Positions 1-6,308 are shown, counted from the stretch's first letter. The stretch: DNA of 6,310 nucleotides from an uncultured Oscillospiraceae bacterium (GCA_900553525.1 USDZ01000105.1:1-6310); one strand, 5' to 3'. The notes: generated from the sequence alone by a model not told the origin. A program made the numbers and translations.

Positions 1-55
1 GCCCTGGATGAAACCGTCTGCCGAGAGCGGCTCGGAACCCCCCAAAGACGAATAA
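1..55 (+). CDS. Possible 3' end of an upstream gene (partial)
   Basis: Reading from base 2, the frame encodes a short hydrophilic tail ending ...SAESGSEPPKDE and stops at TAA (53-55). Twelve of its 17 sense codons end in G or C, like the genes downstream, which makes this the most plausible coding frame here. The competing frame from base 1 stays open to 132 but needs AGA, CGA and ATA codons. The third frame stops at once. Too little is present to name a family. By operon logic a MalF-type permease or another gene of the same locus could end here, but nothing in the 17 residues shows it. Confidence 0.3.
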   Translation, partial: PWMKPSAESGSEPPKDE

Positions 56-83
56 ACTATCCGGGCGATGTTTCTCTGTACCC

Positions 84-103
84 TACAAACAGGACTGTTT
101 GTA
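84..103. promoter_or_regulatory. Perfect 20-bp inverted repeat upstream of the first gene, candidate operator
   Basis: TACAAACAGGACTGTTTGTA has two perfect 9-bp arms separated by GA. It ends 25 bases before the ATG at 129. In RNA it could form about 8 bp closed by GGAC, but no U tract follows, so it is not an intrinsic terminator. The right arm runs into TGTAAACG (100-107), which matches the left half of the LacI/CcpA-type consensus; the second half (AATAAA) does not match. A dyad operator for a sugar-responsive regulator is the simplest reading. No convincing -35/-10 pair is visible around it, so it may instead be a leader structure in a longer transcript. Confidence 0.45.
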
Positions 104-114
104 AACGAATAAAA

Positions 115-120
115 AAGGAG
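115..120 (+). promoter_or_regulatory. Ribosome binding site that fixes the start of the first gene
   Basis: AAGGAG at 115-120 lies 8 bases before the ATG at 129. A GTG at 120 in the same frame would overlap the AGGAG itself and have no space for ribosome binding, so the ATG at 129 is the chosen start. Confidence 0.75.
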
Positions 121-128
121 TGTCTGGA

Positions 129-1667
129 ATGAAACGGCATTGTCTCAAACGCATGTGGTCCATGTTCCTTTGCATCTTTGTCCTCGCTGGCGCCATGGCG
201 ATCGGCGCCGGAGCGGAAGAAGCCGCTTACACCCCGAACCGGAGCATCACCATTTCCAACGACTCGGCTTCCACAGCCGCCTTGAAGATGTCGGTCCTCC
301 CCAGCCATATCGGTGCGTTGGAGGAGCCCAATGGGCCCTACCACGTATGGGCCAGAATGAACATCGAGAACTTCGAGGCCATCAATGCCGATGCGGATGC
401 CGGGGTCAGCCTGACGGTGAAATACGGGTATTTCCCCGCCGGCGGCAATGACCTGGTTTACAAGACTGTCAACCTGCGCACCTGGACGTCTGATACAAAC
501 GGTTTTGTTGAGATGGTGACCGAGAACGGCCCTCATTTTGTCATTGACGCCATCGACGCCTCTCAAGAGGACGACGTATACTGTGAATTCATCCTGGAAT
601 TCACCATGACGAACGCCAAGGGTGATTTCACTATCGCCGACCTGGTGATTGCGGACAAGGACGACGAGATCGTCTATTCCCTGGCCAACGATCCCTGTTT
701 CTCCGGCATCACCGATTTCTCCCGCAAGCAGAGCAGCGAACCGAGCTTTATGTGGGCCCCGGTCATCAGCGGCGGCGACGCCTCTATCCGGGTTGCGACC
801 GCCGGTGGATCCACCTACACCCCCAACCGGGTGCTCACACTGGACATTCCGGCCAACGTCGAAGGTGAAACCAGTTATCCGGAGAACTTCGCCTATCTTC
901 ATCTGAACGTCAAGGATCCCGGCACCACGGTTTTTACAGCGGAAGGCAGCCCCTATACCCTCCGCGGCATGGTCAAAGTGGAGAACTTCGCTAAGAACAC
1001 CTCCCAGCGGGATTCCGATGCTATAGCGCAAGCCCAAAACCCGGCCTTCCTGATGGGAAATCCCCTGGGCACGTACCACGGGCTGACGGCCGACACCGAC
1101 GGTTGGGTTCCCTTCCTGAAAGGTGACGGCACCCCCTTCACCTTCAATTATGACGATATTACCAACTGGTATGCTCAGTTCTGGTGTTCCTGGGGCTGCA
1201 CCGGTCAATATTCTCTAGCCGATTTTGAAGTTCTGGACAAGGACGGCAATGTGGTTTACAGTTTTGAGACCGACACCGATCTTGTGGACGGGGCCACCTA
1301 TGACGCTCCGCATATCACGCCCACCACGACCGGCGGCAAAGCCGGGCTGTACCTGTGGGCCGCCCATTTTGATACCAAGTACAGCTACAGCTACAACGTA
1401 GCGGAAACCCTCACCACTCATACCCCGGACGACTACAAAATCCGGACCTTTGACGAGACCTATACCCCCTATGCAGACCCCGGCACTTCCGATCCGTCGA
1501 CGCCTTCCACGCCGGAGGACGGCTCCAATACCTCGACCGATGATCCCTCCGACGAATCCGTCCCCTCGACGCCTCCCACCGGGGTCGGATTCCCCATGGC
1601 CGTCCTGGGTGTGGGTGCGGCTGCCGCGTCCGTCGCTTTGGTGACTTTCCGTAAAAAACATCGCTGA
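129..1667 (+). CDS. Secreted, probably wall-anchored protein with two copies of a beta-rich (carbohydrate-binding-like) module
   Basis: The 512-residue product has a signal peptide (basic MKRHCLKR, hydrophobic core about 10-27, AGA-EE cleavage region near 29). Two related modules follow, about 34-229 and 230-430. Each opens with YTPNR (34 and 230). Each then carries GPYHVWARMNIENF (69-82) or SPYTLRGMVKVENF (274-287), and ADLVIADKDDEIVYSL (170-185) or ADFEVLDKDGNVVYSF (364-379). This layout resembles jelly-roll CBM4/9-like domains, but that is inference from pattern. An Asp/Ser/Thr/Pro linker (448-480) leads to TPPTG (481-485), a hydrophobic stretch (486-507) and RKKHR, the architecture of a sortase sorting signal with a non-LPXTG motif. 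A plain membrane anchor is the alternative. It is the first complete gene of the presumed operon, before sugar transport genes, which fits a role in glycan binding. I do not recognise a named family. Confidence 0.85.
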   Translation: MKRHCLKRMWSMFLCIFVLAGAMAIGAGAEEAAYTPNRSITISNDSASTAALKMSVLPSHIGALEEPNGPYHVWARMNIENFEAINADADAGVSLTVKYGYFPAGGNDLVYKTVNLRTWTSDTNGFVEMVTENGPHFVIDAIDASQEDDVYCEFILEFTMTNAKGDFTIADLVIADKDDEIVYSLANDPCFSGITDFSRKQSSEPSFMWAPVISGGDASIRVATAGGSTYTPNRVLTLDIPANVEGETSYPENFAYLHLNVKDPGTTVFTAEGSPYTLRGMVKVENFAKNTSQRDSDAIAQAQNPAFLMGNPLGTYHGLTADTDGWVPFLKGDGTPFTFNYDDITNWYAQFWCSWGCTGQYSLADFEVLDKDGNVVYSFETDTDLVDGATYDAPHITPTTTGGKAGLYLWAAHFDTKYSYSYNVAETLTTHTPDDYKIRTFDETYTPYADPGTSDPSTPSTPEDGSNTSTDDPSDESVPSTPPTGVGFPMAVLGVGAAAASVALVTFRKKHR

Positions 1668-1683
1668 TCCTCGATCTTCCATC

Positions 1684-1720
1684 GGGCGGGGGACCGCTGC
1701 TTTGACAGCGGTCCCCGCCC
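1684..1720 (+). terminator. GC-rich intercistronic hairpin without a T tract; attenuator or mRNA-stabilising stem
   Basis: The arms GGGCGGGGGACCGCTG (1684-1699) and CAGCGGTCCCCGCCC (1706-1720) pair over 15 bp with one bulged G and a 6-base loop. The following bases (GGCGGGCTCTATCATAATTG) are not T-rich, so this is not a standard intrinsic terminator. It lies between the surface-protein gene and the permease gene. It may reduce readthrough or protect the upstream message from 3' decay, giving more surface protein than permease. A second, shorter dyad (CCCGCC/GGCGGG, 1714-1726) overlaps its right arm. Confidence 0.45.
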
Positions 1721-1741
1721 GGCGGGCTCTATCATAATTGC

Positions 1742-1747
1742 AAAGGG
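1742..1747 (+). promoter_or_regulatory. Ribosome binding site that decides the permease start
   Basis: AAAGGG at 1742-1747 directly abuts an ATG at 1748, leaving no spacing. It lies 9 bases before the next in-frame ATG at 1757. The second ATG is therefore the likelier start. Confidence 0.6.
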
Positions 1748-1756
1748 ATGAACTCT

Positions 1757-2779
1757 ATGGTCAACTTGCCAAACATACGGAATCACAGCCCTTTCGGAAA
1801 GGTTTTTCCAAACCGGGTGCGCTCCGCGCGTCTGGCCGGCCGTCTGATCAGAGGCTTCGGCAAAGCGGTCCTGCTCATCGGGCTTTGCTTTGTTATGATC
1901 TATCCCATACTGTTCATCCTCTCGTCGGGCTTTAAATCGCTTGAGGACATTTACAATCCGTCTGTAGTTTGGATTCCCCAGCAGTTCAGCCTGGAAGCCA
2001 TGAACGTTGCCGTCCAAATCCTCGATTATCCCAAGGCCCTCCTGAAAACGGTAACCATCCTGGTACCAAGCGTGTTGTTACAGCTCGTGACCGTGCTCCT
2101 GGCCGGCTATGGTTTTGCACGATTTCGCTTTCCAGGGCGCAGCCTGTTTTTCGGTGTGCTGATTTTCACCATCATCGTACCGGTCCAGTCCTATATTATC
2201 CCCCTGTTCGTCAATATGAAAAGCTTTAACTATTTTGGCATCGGGTCCCTGATCGGTCTTATCACCGGCCAGCCCGTCTCGATTAACCTCATTGACAGTC
2301 CGGCGGTATTCTACATTCTGGCCTTCTTCGGCATGGGGATCCGGTCGGGACTGTGCATCTTCATCATCCGTCAATTTTTCCGCAACATGCCGGTGGAACT
2401 GGAAGAGGCGGCGATGATCGACGGCTGTGGCTCCTTCGGCACCTTCCTGCGCGTCATGGTTCCGAACACCCTGCCTCTGATCGCCACCGTGTTGGTATTT
2501 TCCATCGTATGGTATTACAACGACTATTATCTCTCGGCCATCTTTTTCCGGGCGGATTTTCCCTTGTCCGTGAGTCTGACCAATATGAGCAAGCTGCTGG
2601 GTACTTACAGCCAGGGGCTGCAAGGCATGGGCGGGATGACAGGGCAGGAACTCGGGCTGATGAAAGAACCCGTTCTCGCCTGCGGCTGCCTGCTGACCCT
2701 TCTCCCTCTCGTTTTAATGTATGTATTTCTCCAGCGGTATTTTACCGAAGGCGTGGAGCGCAGCGGCATCGTCGGCTGA
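1757..2779 (+). CDS. Carbohydrate ABC transporter permease, MalG-type (CUT1 family)
   Basis: This 340-residue integral membrane protein would form half of the transmembrane channel of a sugar importer. Six hydrophobic segments are visible at about 37-57, 96-117, 129-152, 183-205, 238-258 and 304-326. The cytoplasmic EAA loop, where the ATPase docks, is at 217-236 (EAAMIDGCGSFGTF...P) with the conserved Gly223 and Pro236. The C-terminus QRYFTEGVERSGIVG is typical of MalG-like subunits. It is longer than the usual roughly 280 residues because of a hydrophilic N-terminal tail (about 36 residues), a longer loop between segments 3 and 4 (about 153-182), and a Gly/Met-rich loop before segment 6 (about 280-303). 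An in-frame ATG at 1748 would add three residues but has no ribosome-binding spacing. It is followed after 49 nt by the solute-binding protein. The partner permease and ATPase are not in the window. Confidence 0.93.
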   Translation: MVNLPNIRNHSPFGKVFPNRVRSARLAGRLIRGFGKAVLLIGLCFVMIYPILFILSSGFKSLEDIYNPSVVWIPQQFSLEAMNVAVQILDYPKALLKTVTILVPSVLLQLVTVLLAGYGFARFRFPGRSLFFGVLIFTIIVPVQSYIIPLFVNMKSFNYFGIGSLIGLITGQPVSINLIDSPAVFYILAFFGMGIRSGLCIFIIRQFFRNMPVELEEAAMIDGCGSFGTFLRVMVPNTLPLIATVLVFSIVWYYNDYYLSAIFFRADFPLSVSLTNMSKLLGTYSQGLQGMGGMTGQELGLMKEPVLACGCLLTLLPLVLMYVFLQRYFTEGVERSGIVG

Positions 2780-2797
2780 CCGGCTCCCTTCAGTTTT

Positions 2798-2810
2798 TGC
2801 CAGTCTGGCA
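2798..2810 (+). other. Small dyad just upstream of the solute-binding-protein ribosome binding site
   Basis: TGCCAG-T-CTGGCA is a perfect 6-bp inverted repeat with one central base. It ends three bases before AAAGGA (2813-2818). As RNA it could fold only into a short stem with a 5-base loop, so any effect on translation or on processing between permease and binding-protein messages would be modest. It may be chance. Confidence 0.25.
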
Positions 2811-2828
2811 GGAAAGGATTGAAACAAC

Positions 2829-4130
2829 ATGATGAAAAACTCCCTCATCCGGTTGGCGGCCGTTGCGCTTACGGCTCTATTGACCGTCTCGATCGCCGCC
2901 TGCAGCGGCAACACCACTCCCGGAGGAGAATCCGGTGGACAGGATAAGGCCTCCCAGTTAGAGGCCGAAAAAGGCAAAAAACTCACGTTTATGCTTCCTG
3001 CATTTGATTATCAAGACGAAAGCAAGTTCGAAAACCAAGTTCTTAAGGCTTTCAAAGAGCAGTATCCCGATATTGAATTGGAACTGATTACCGCGTCTAT
3101 TGACAACTGGATGGTCAAGCTTCGTACCAGCGCCAGCAGTGGAGAGCCGATCGACGTCTTCCAGGACAGCGCCAACAACAATCCCATGTATGCCCTGCGG
3201 GGTATCAATCAGCCTCTGCAGGATTATATCGACATGAGCAATCCGAATCTGCATAAGGAAACCATGGACACCGTCTTCTGCTACAACGGCAATTATTACG
3301 TGGCCGTGACCGAGCCGGATCCTTGTGTACTGTTCTATAACAAGGAGATTTTTGAGAGCGAGGGTTTGGAAACGCCGGAAGAACTGTATCAAGCCGGAAA
3401 CTGGAACTTTGACAGTCTGGCCCGCATTGCCAAACAACTCACCTACAGCGACAACAGCGGCAAACGTTGGGGCCTCGCCTGCAATTACCCCTACATCTTC
3501 TTCGGGGCGAACGCCACCTCTATGGTCAAGCTCGATGAAAACTACAAATACACCTTAAACATCACCGATCCCAACCTGATGAAGTCCCTGGAGGTCATCC
3601 AGGACGCTTGGTACACCAACAAGTGGGAAGGCTGGGAAGGGACGCCTTGGACCTCTTTCTATAACGGTTCGGCCGCCATGCTGGCCGATTTCAAATGGGT
3701 CGAGCAAAATATTTTGGAGGCCAAGGAATACGGCCTTTGCGATTTTGAATACGGCATGGTTCCCATGGCCACAGGACCGAACAATCCGGACGGCCTGACC
3801 CCCATGACGGCCTTTGGCTACGCGATGGGCAATGGTTGCGATACTCCCTACCATTCCGGGATTTTGATCGATATGCTCATCAACGGCGAAGCGGAGGACA
3901 ACGCGAAAAATTACGCCAACTTCCCGGCCGAGCATATGCAAATCTATGAACAACTCGGCGAGAAGCTGTATCCTATCAACAGTTATGACTCAGCCGTGGG
4001 CGGCGCGTTCGAAATTTGCCAGGCTATCGCCGCGGGACAGAGCATTCCGCAGGCCATCGCGGAATACACCCCCATCTATCAGCAAAAGGTGGACGAGGCC
4101 AACGGCGTGATCCAAGGGGACAACTCATAA
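2829..4130 (+). CDS. Extracellular sugar-binding lipoprotein of an ABC importer (SBP_bac_1 type)
   Basis: The 433-residue product starts with a lipoprotein signal peptide whose lipobox IAAC puts the lipidated cysteine at residue 25, followed by a flexible Gly/Ser/Asn/Thr-rich stretch. The mature part resembles family 1 solute-binding proteins. It has KLTFMLPAFD (51-60) as the first strand, FKEQYPDIELELI (75-87), a mid-protein VLFYNKEIFESEGLETPEEL (167-186) that is a hallmark of sugar-binding members, and NGSAAMLADFKW (279-290). Many tryptophans (94, 192, 261, 266, 269, 274, 290) could stack on sugar rings. It would capture a mono- or oligosaccharide outside the membrane and deliver it to the adjacent permease. 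AAAGGA (2813-2818) lies 10 bases before this ATG, better placed than for the adjacent ATG at 2832. The substrate is unknown. Confidence 0.93.
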   Translation: MMKNSLIRLAAVALTALLTVSIAACSGNTTPGGESGGQDKASQLEAEKGKKLTFMLPAFDYQDESKFENQVLKAFKEQYPDIELELITASIDNWMVKLRTSASSGEPIDVFQDSANNNPMYALRGINQPLQDYIDMSNPNLHKETMDTVFCYNGNYYVAVTEPDPCVLFYNKEIFESEGLETPEELYQAGNWNFDSLARIAKQLTYSDNSGKRWGLACNYPYIFFGANATSMVKLDENYKYTLNITDPNLMKSLEVIQDAWYTNKWEGWEGTPWTSFYNGSAAMLADFKWVEQNILEAKEYGLCDFEYGMVPMATGPNNPDGLTPMTAFGYAMGNGCDTPYHSGILIDMLINGEAEDNAKNYANFPAEHMQIYEQLGEKLYPINSYDSAVGGAFEICQAIAAGQSIPQAIAEYTPIYQQKVDEANGVIQGDNS

Positions 4131-4151
4131 CCAACCAGGAAAGGCAGGGAT

Positions 4152-6041
4152 ATGCCCATGAAAATCAAACAGATCGGAGCGGGACTGCTGGCGTTATGGA
4201 TGATCCTGGCCGTAGCCGGATGTAAGCCGTCCGGAGAACCGGCTACGGAGTCCTCCCTGAGCGGGAGCGGCTCCGCAGGTACCGGACCGGGAACCGATTC
4301 CACCACCGATCCCCTTGGTACAGACGGGGTGGATCCCGGCGCTTCCTCGGATTCCGGTTCCACCGACGGTTCTCGCGTTACCACGCCCACCTCGCCTGTG
4401 CTTGTCGATCCGACCGATGACCATTTTGTCATCACCAAGGACGGTGTTGCAAAGGCTTGCATCGTCATCCCCTCCTCTCCATCCGAGAAAGTCAAAGACG
4501 CGGCGGAGGATCTGCAAAAGGTGCTGGAACAAATCACCGGCGCCAAGCTGGAGATCGTGGCGGATAATGCCGCGATTCCGCAGCCCAACCGGATCCTGGT
4601 GGGCCCCACGGCCCAAACGGAGCAGCTCGGCATCGCACAACCTACCGGGTATCCGTCTAAGGAACGGGTGATTGTCAAGCGCCAGGACAACAATTTGGTT
4701 CTTATCGGGAACGATGATGCGGAATATAAGGGCACGCAGTTTGCCGTCAATATGTTTCTCGAGAAAATCGGATGCGGTTGGTACGGTCCCCAGGCCCTGT
4801 GGCAGGTCATTCCGGAAATGAAAACGATTGCGTTAGATCAATTGAACATTGACCATACTCCCCAGTTTTCTGCCCGAATCAGCAATGTCTTCATCAATTA
4901 CGAAAAGTTTTCGGAAAGATGGTACATGGGCGGGGACGAAAAAGACGTGGGACACAACATTTCCAAGCTTGTGCCCAGGGAAACGTATTATCCGAGCCAT
5001 TCGGAATGGTTTGCCCTTGTGGATGGCCGACGGGATCCGTACAGTGCGTCGGATACCTATTGGCAGTATTGCTATTCCAACAAGGAGCTCGCCAAAGAGG
5101 TAGCTAAAAAGCTCATCGAAGTCTTTGATCAGCGTCCCAACTTGACCAACTACGCTATTGGCGCCAACGACGGGTGGGAAAAGAACTGGTGTGAATGCAG
5201 CGAATGCACCCAGCTTGGCAACGATACCGACGAACTGCTGACCTTCGCCAATAACGTGGCGGCAGAACTGAAAAAGAAGTATCCGGATAAAAAGCTGACG
5301 ATTCTGAGTTACCACTCCATTTATTTTCCGCCTCAAAGCAACATCAAGGCGGATCCAATGGTGGATGTCATGTTCTGCCGCGAGACGAGCATGATGGCAC
5401 CGCTCGACCTCAATCTCAAACTTCCGACCGGGTTCAACGCTATCACCCACAACACCTATACCCAATCCTGGCTGGATAACTTCAAAAGTTATATCCAAAA
5501 GGCCGATGTCAAGACTGTCTCCATTTGGGAATGGAACTGCATTGCTGCAGATAAGGCCGCATGGGCGGAAATTCCCTGGGTGCAGGGGAATGTTGCCACC
5601 CGCAATCAGAAGCTGTGGAAAGATAACGGGGCATCCTACATTTATTATGATCAGGGTCCCAGTTCCACCTATCGTGAAAACCGCGCCAGCTTTGCCTTAC
5701 GGTGGCCGCTTTGGTACGTCTCCTCCAAAGGCATGTGGGACAGCAGCCTGACGGGCGAAGAGATCCTCATGGATGCTTGTCAGAAGCTTTTTGGAAATGC
5801 TGCCAATGAGATGTTTGCTTATTACAAGGCGCTCGCCGACAGCAGCGAGAACTGCCGCTCCACCAATACGATCTGCTGGGTGCCGCCCGAGCCTTTTGAG
5901 GTCTATACTTCTTCCTGGGTTCAGACCATTGACGCCGCCGTCACCGCAGCTAAAGCCAAAATGAACAGTGTTACCCCGGAACAAAAGGAACGCATGGAAA
6001 ACCAGTTTGAATACTGGAACAACGCAAAGGCCCTTATATAA
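4152..6041 (+). CDS. DUF4838-family lipoprotein, glycoside-hydrolase-like surface protein
   Basis: The 629-residue product has a lipoprotein signal (lipobox VAGC, Cys24) and a long Gly/Ser/Thr/Asp/Pro linker (about 28-88). An alpha/beta domain follows at about 93-230 (DAAEDLQKVLEQITGAKLEI, then RILVGP), resembling the N-terminal domain that precedes the catalytic barrel in GH20 and GH67 enzymes. The rest matches the DUF4838 pattern: VGHNISKLVP (266-275), HSEWFALVDGRR (283-294), AIGANDGWEKNWCECSEC (335-352, with Cys347, 349, 352), SIWEWN (457-462) and YIYYDQGP (496-503), then a helical C-terminus. Asn339-Asp340, Glu460 and Asp500 are candidate active-site residues by position only. No activity can be assigned from the sequence. 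It begins 21 nt after the binding-protein gene, so the two are almost certainly co-transcribed. The start is uncertain: AAAGG (4140-4144) is 7 bases before ATG 4152, while AGGG (4146-4149) is 8 bases before ATG 4158. The difference is two residues. Confidence 0.88.
   Translation: MPMKIKQIGAGLLALWMILAVAGCKPSGEPATESSLSGSGSAGTGPGTDSTTDPLGTDGVDPGASSDSGSTDGSRVTTPTSPVLVDPTDDHFVITKDGVAKACIVIPSSPSEKVKDAAEDLQKVLEQITGAKLEIVADNAAIPQPNRILVGPTAQTEQLGIAQPTGYPSKERVIVKRQDNNLVLIGNDDAEYKGTQFAVNMFLEKIGCGWYGPQALWQVIPEMKTIALDQLNIDHTPQFSARISNVFINYEKFSERWYMGGDEKDVGHNISKLVPRETYYPSHSEWFALVDGRRDPYSASDTYWQYCYSNKELAKEVAKKLIEVFDQRPNLTNYAIGANDGWEKNWCECSECTQLGNDTDELLTFANNVAAELKKKYPDKKLTILSYHSIYFPPQSNIKADPMVDVMFCRETSMMAPLDLNLKLPTGFNAITHNTYTQSWLDNFKSYIQKADVKTVSIWEWNCIAADKAAWAEIPWVQGNVATRNQKLWKDNGASYIYYDQGPSSTYRENRASFALRWPLWYVSSKGMWDSSLTGEEILMDACQKLFGNAANEMFAYYKALADSSENCRSTNTICWVPPEPFEVYTSSWVQTIDAAVTAAKAKMNSVTPEQKERMENQFEYWNNAKALI
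4210..4248 (+). repeat. 10-bp perfect inverted repeat inside the 5' coding region of the DUF4838 gene
   Basis: CCGTAGCCGG (4210-4219) and CCGGCTACGG (4239-4248) are exact reverse complements separated by 19 bases. They lie over the lipobox and first linker codons, about 60-95 bases into the gene. The RNA could fold into a stable stem early in translation. It may also be a chance product of GC-rich linker codons. Confidence 0.5.
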
Positions 6042-6054
6042 AAAACTCTTTGAT

Positions 6055-6096
6055 CCTGTCGCCGCAGGATATCCTGCGGCGGCAGGGCTTCTTTTC
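6055..6096 (+). terminator. Intrinsic (rho-independent) terminator of the operon
   Basis: The core is a perfect 20-base palindrome, GCCGCAGGATATCCTGCGGC (6061-6080). It is extended on both sides (CCTGTC at 6055-6060 with GGCAGG at 6081-6086, one G-U pair) into a 16-bp arm minus the loop. CTTCTTTTC follows immediately. It starts 13 bases after the stop codon of the DUF4838 gene. An A run (6040-6045) upstream could give weak function on the other strand too. Confidence 0.85.
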
Positions 6097-6265
6097 GGTT
6101 GGTATGCAGCAGACAAGAAAAAGTGTCGGTAATGGACTGCCTGAGATTTCAACGCCATCCTGCCCCGTGTGCCTTTCGTGTGCCCCGAGGCAAAAAAGAG
6201 CCCCGGAAACTGTGAACCGCCCCAGTAAAAACAGACAGTGACAAAAAGGCGCCTATTGTAGGGTG
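6097..6265. other. Non-coding spacer after the operon
   Basis: I see no convincing gene on either strand. The short frames lack a ribosome binding site or a recognisable protein. The stretch holds two copies of CGTGTGCC (6166-6173 and 6177-6184), an A-rich segment around 6192-6197, and the palindrome GGCGCC (6248-6253). It appears to be the promoter-side region of the next gene. Confidence 0.5.
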
Positions 6266-6271
6266 TATAAT
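6266..6271 (+). promoter_or_regulatory. Candidate -10 element of a promoter for the next gene downstream
   Basis: TATAAT is a perfect -10 hexamer, with a TG just before it (6264-6265) though not at the exact extended -10 spacing. No good -35 lies at 16-18 bp. The nearest is GTGACA (6238-6243), 22 bp upstream, which is too far for a normal housekeeping promoter. Its position after a terminator and before a ribosome binding site supports it. Transcription would start near 6278. Confidence 0.45.
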
Positions 6272-6299
6272 AAACTGGACAGAAAGAAAAGAGCAAAAG

Positions 6300-6308
6300 A
6301 AAGGCGGT
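6300..6308 (+). promoter_or_regulatory. Ribosome binding site of a gene starting beyond the window
   Basis: AAAGGCGGT matches the ideal AAAGGAGGT at eight of nine positions. It lies about 22-30 bases after the predicted transcription start from the -10 at 6266-6271. The start codon would fall a few bases past position 6310, so nothing can be said of the product. Confidence 0.5.

Noticed and set aside
1..132. Frame from base 1 whose TGA (130-132) overlaps the ATG at 129 as ATGA, suggesting translational coupling
   Set aside because: This frame needs AGA, CGA and ATA codons that the neighbouring genes avoid and runs through the inverted repeat. The frame ending at 55 has matching codon usage.
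495..508. ACAAA-CGGT-TTTGT as a second copy of the leader operator
   Set aside because: Arms are only 5 bp with a different spacer, inside coding sequence of the first gene; easily chance.
57..1208. Long open frame on the minus strand (383 codons) opposite the first gene
   Set aside because: It is a shadow created by GC-biased third positions of the plus-strand gene. The plus-strand product has a signal peptide, a duplicated module and a sorting tail, while the minus product is Gly/Val/Arg-rich with no recognisable domain.
1702..1738. Perfect TTGACA (1702-1707) followed by TATCAT/CATAAT as an internal promoter for the permease
   Set aside because: Spacing is 22 to 25 bp instead of 16-18, and the TTGACA lies partly in the loop and right arm of the hairpin.
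3111..3532. Repeated 11-mer ATGGTCAAGCT in the binding-protein gene
   Set aside because: It comes from two occurrences of Met-Val-Lys-Leu codons about 400 bases apart in unrelated surroundings.
6166..6184. Two CGTGTGCC copies as a short repeat array
   Set aside because: There are only two 8-base copies with no further periodic units, too little to call a repeat element or CRISPR.
5697..6296. Minus-strand open frame of 199 codons covering the operon's end and the spacer
   Set aside because: It runs through the terminator palindrome and antisense to the conserved DUF4838 C-terminus, and its protein has no family-like features.
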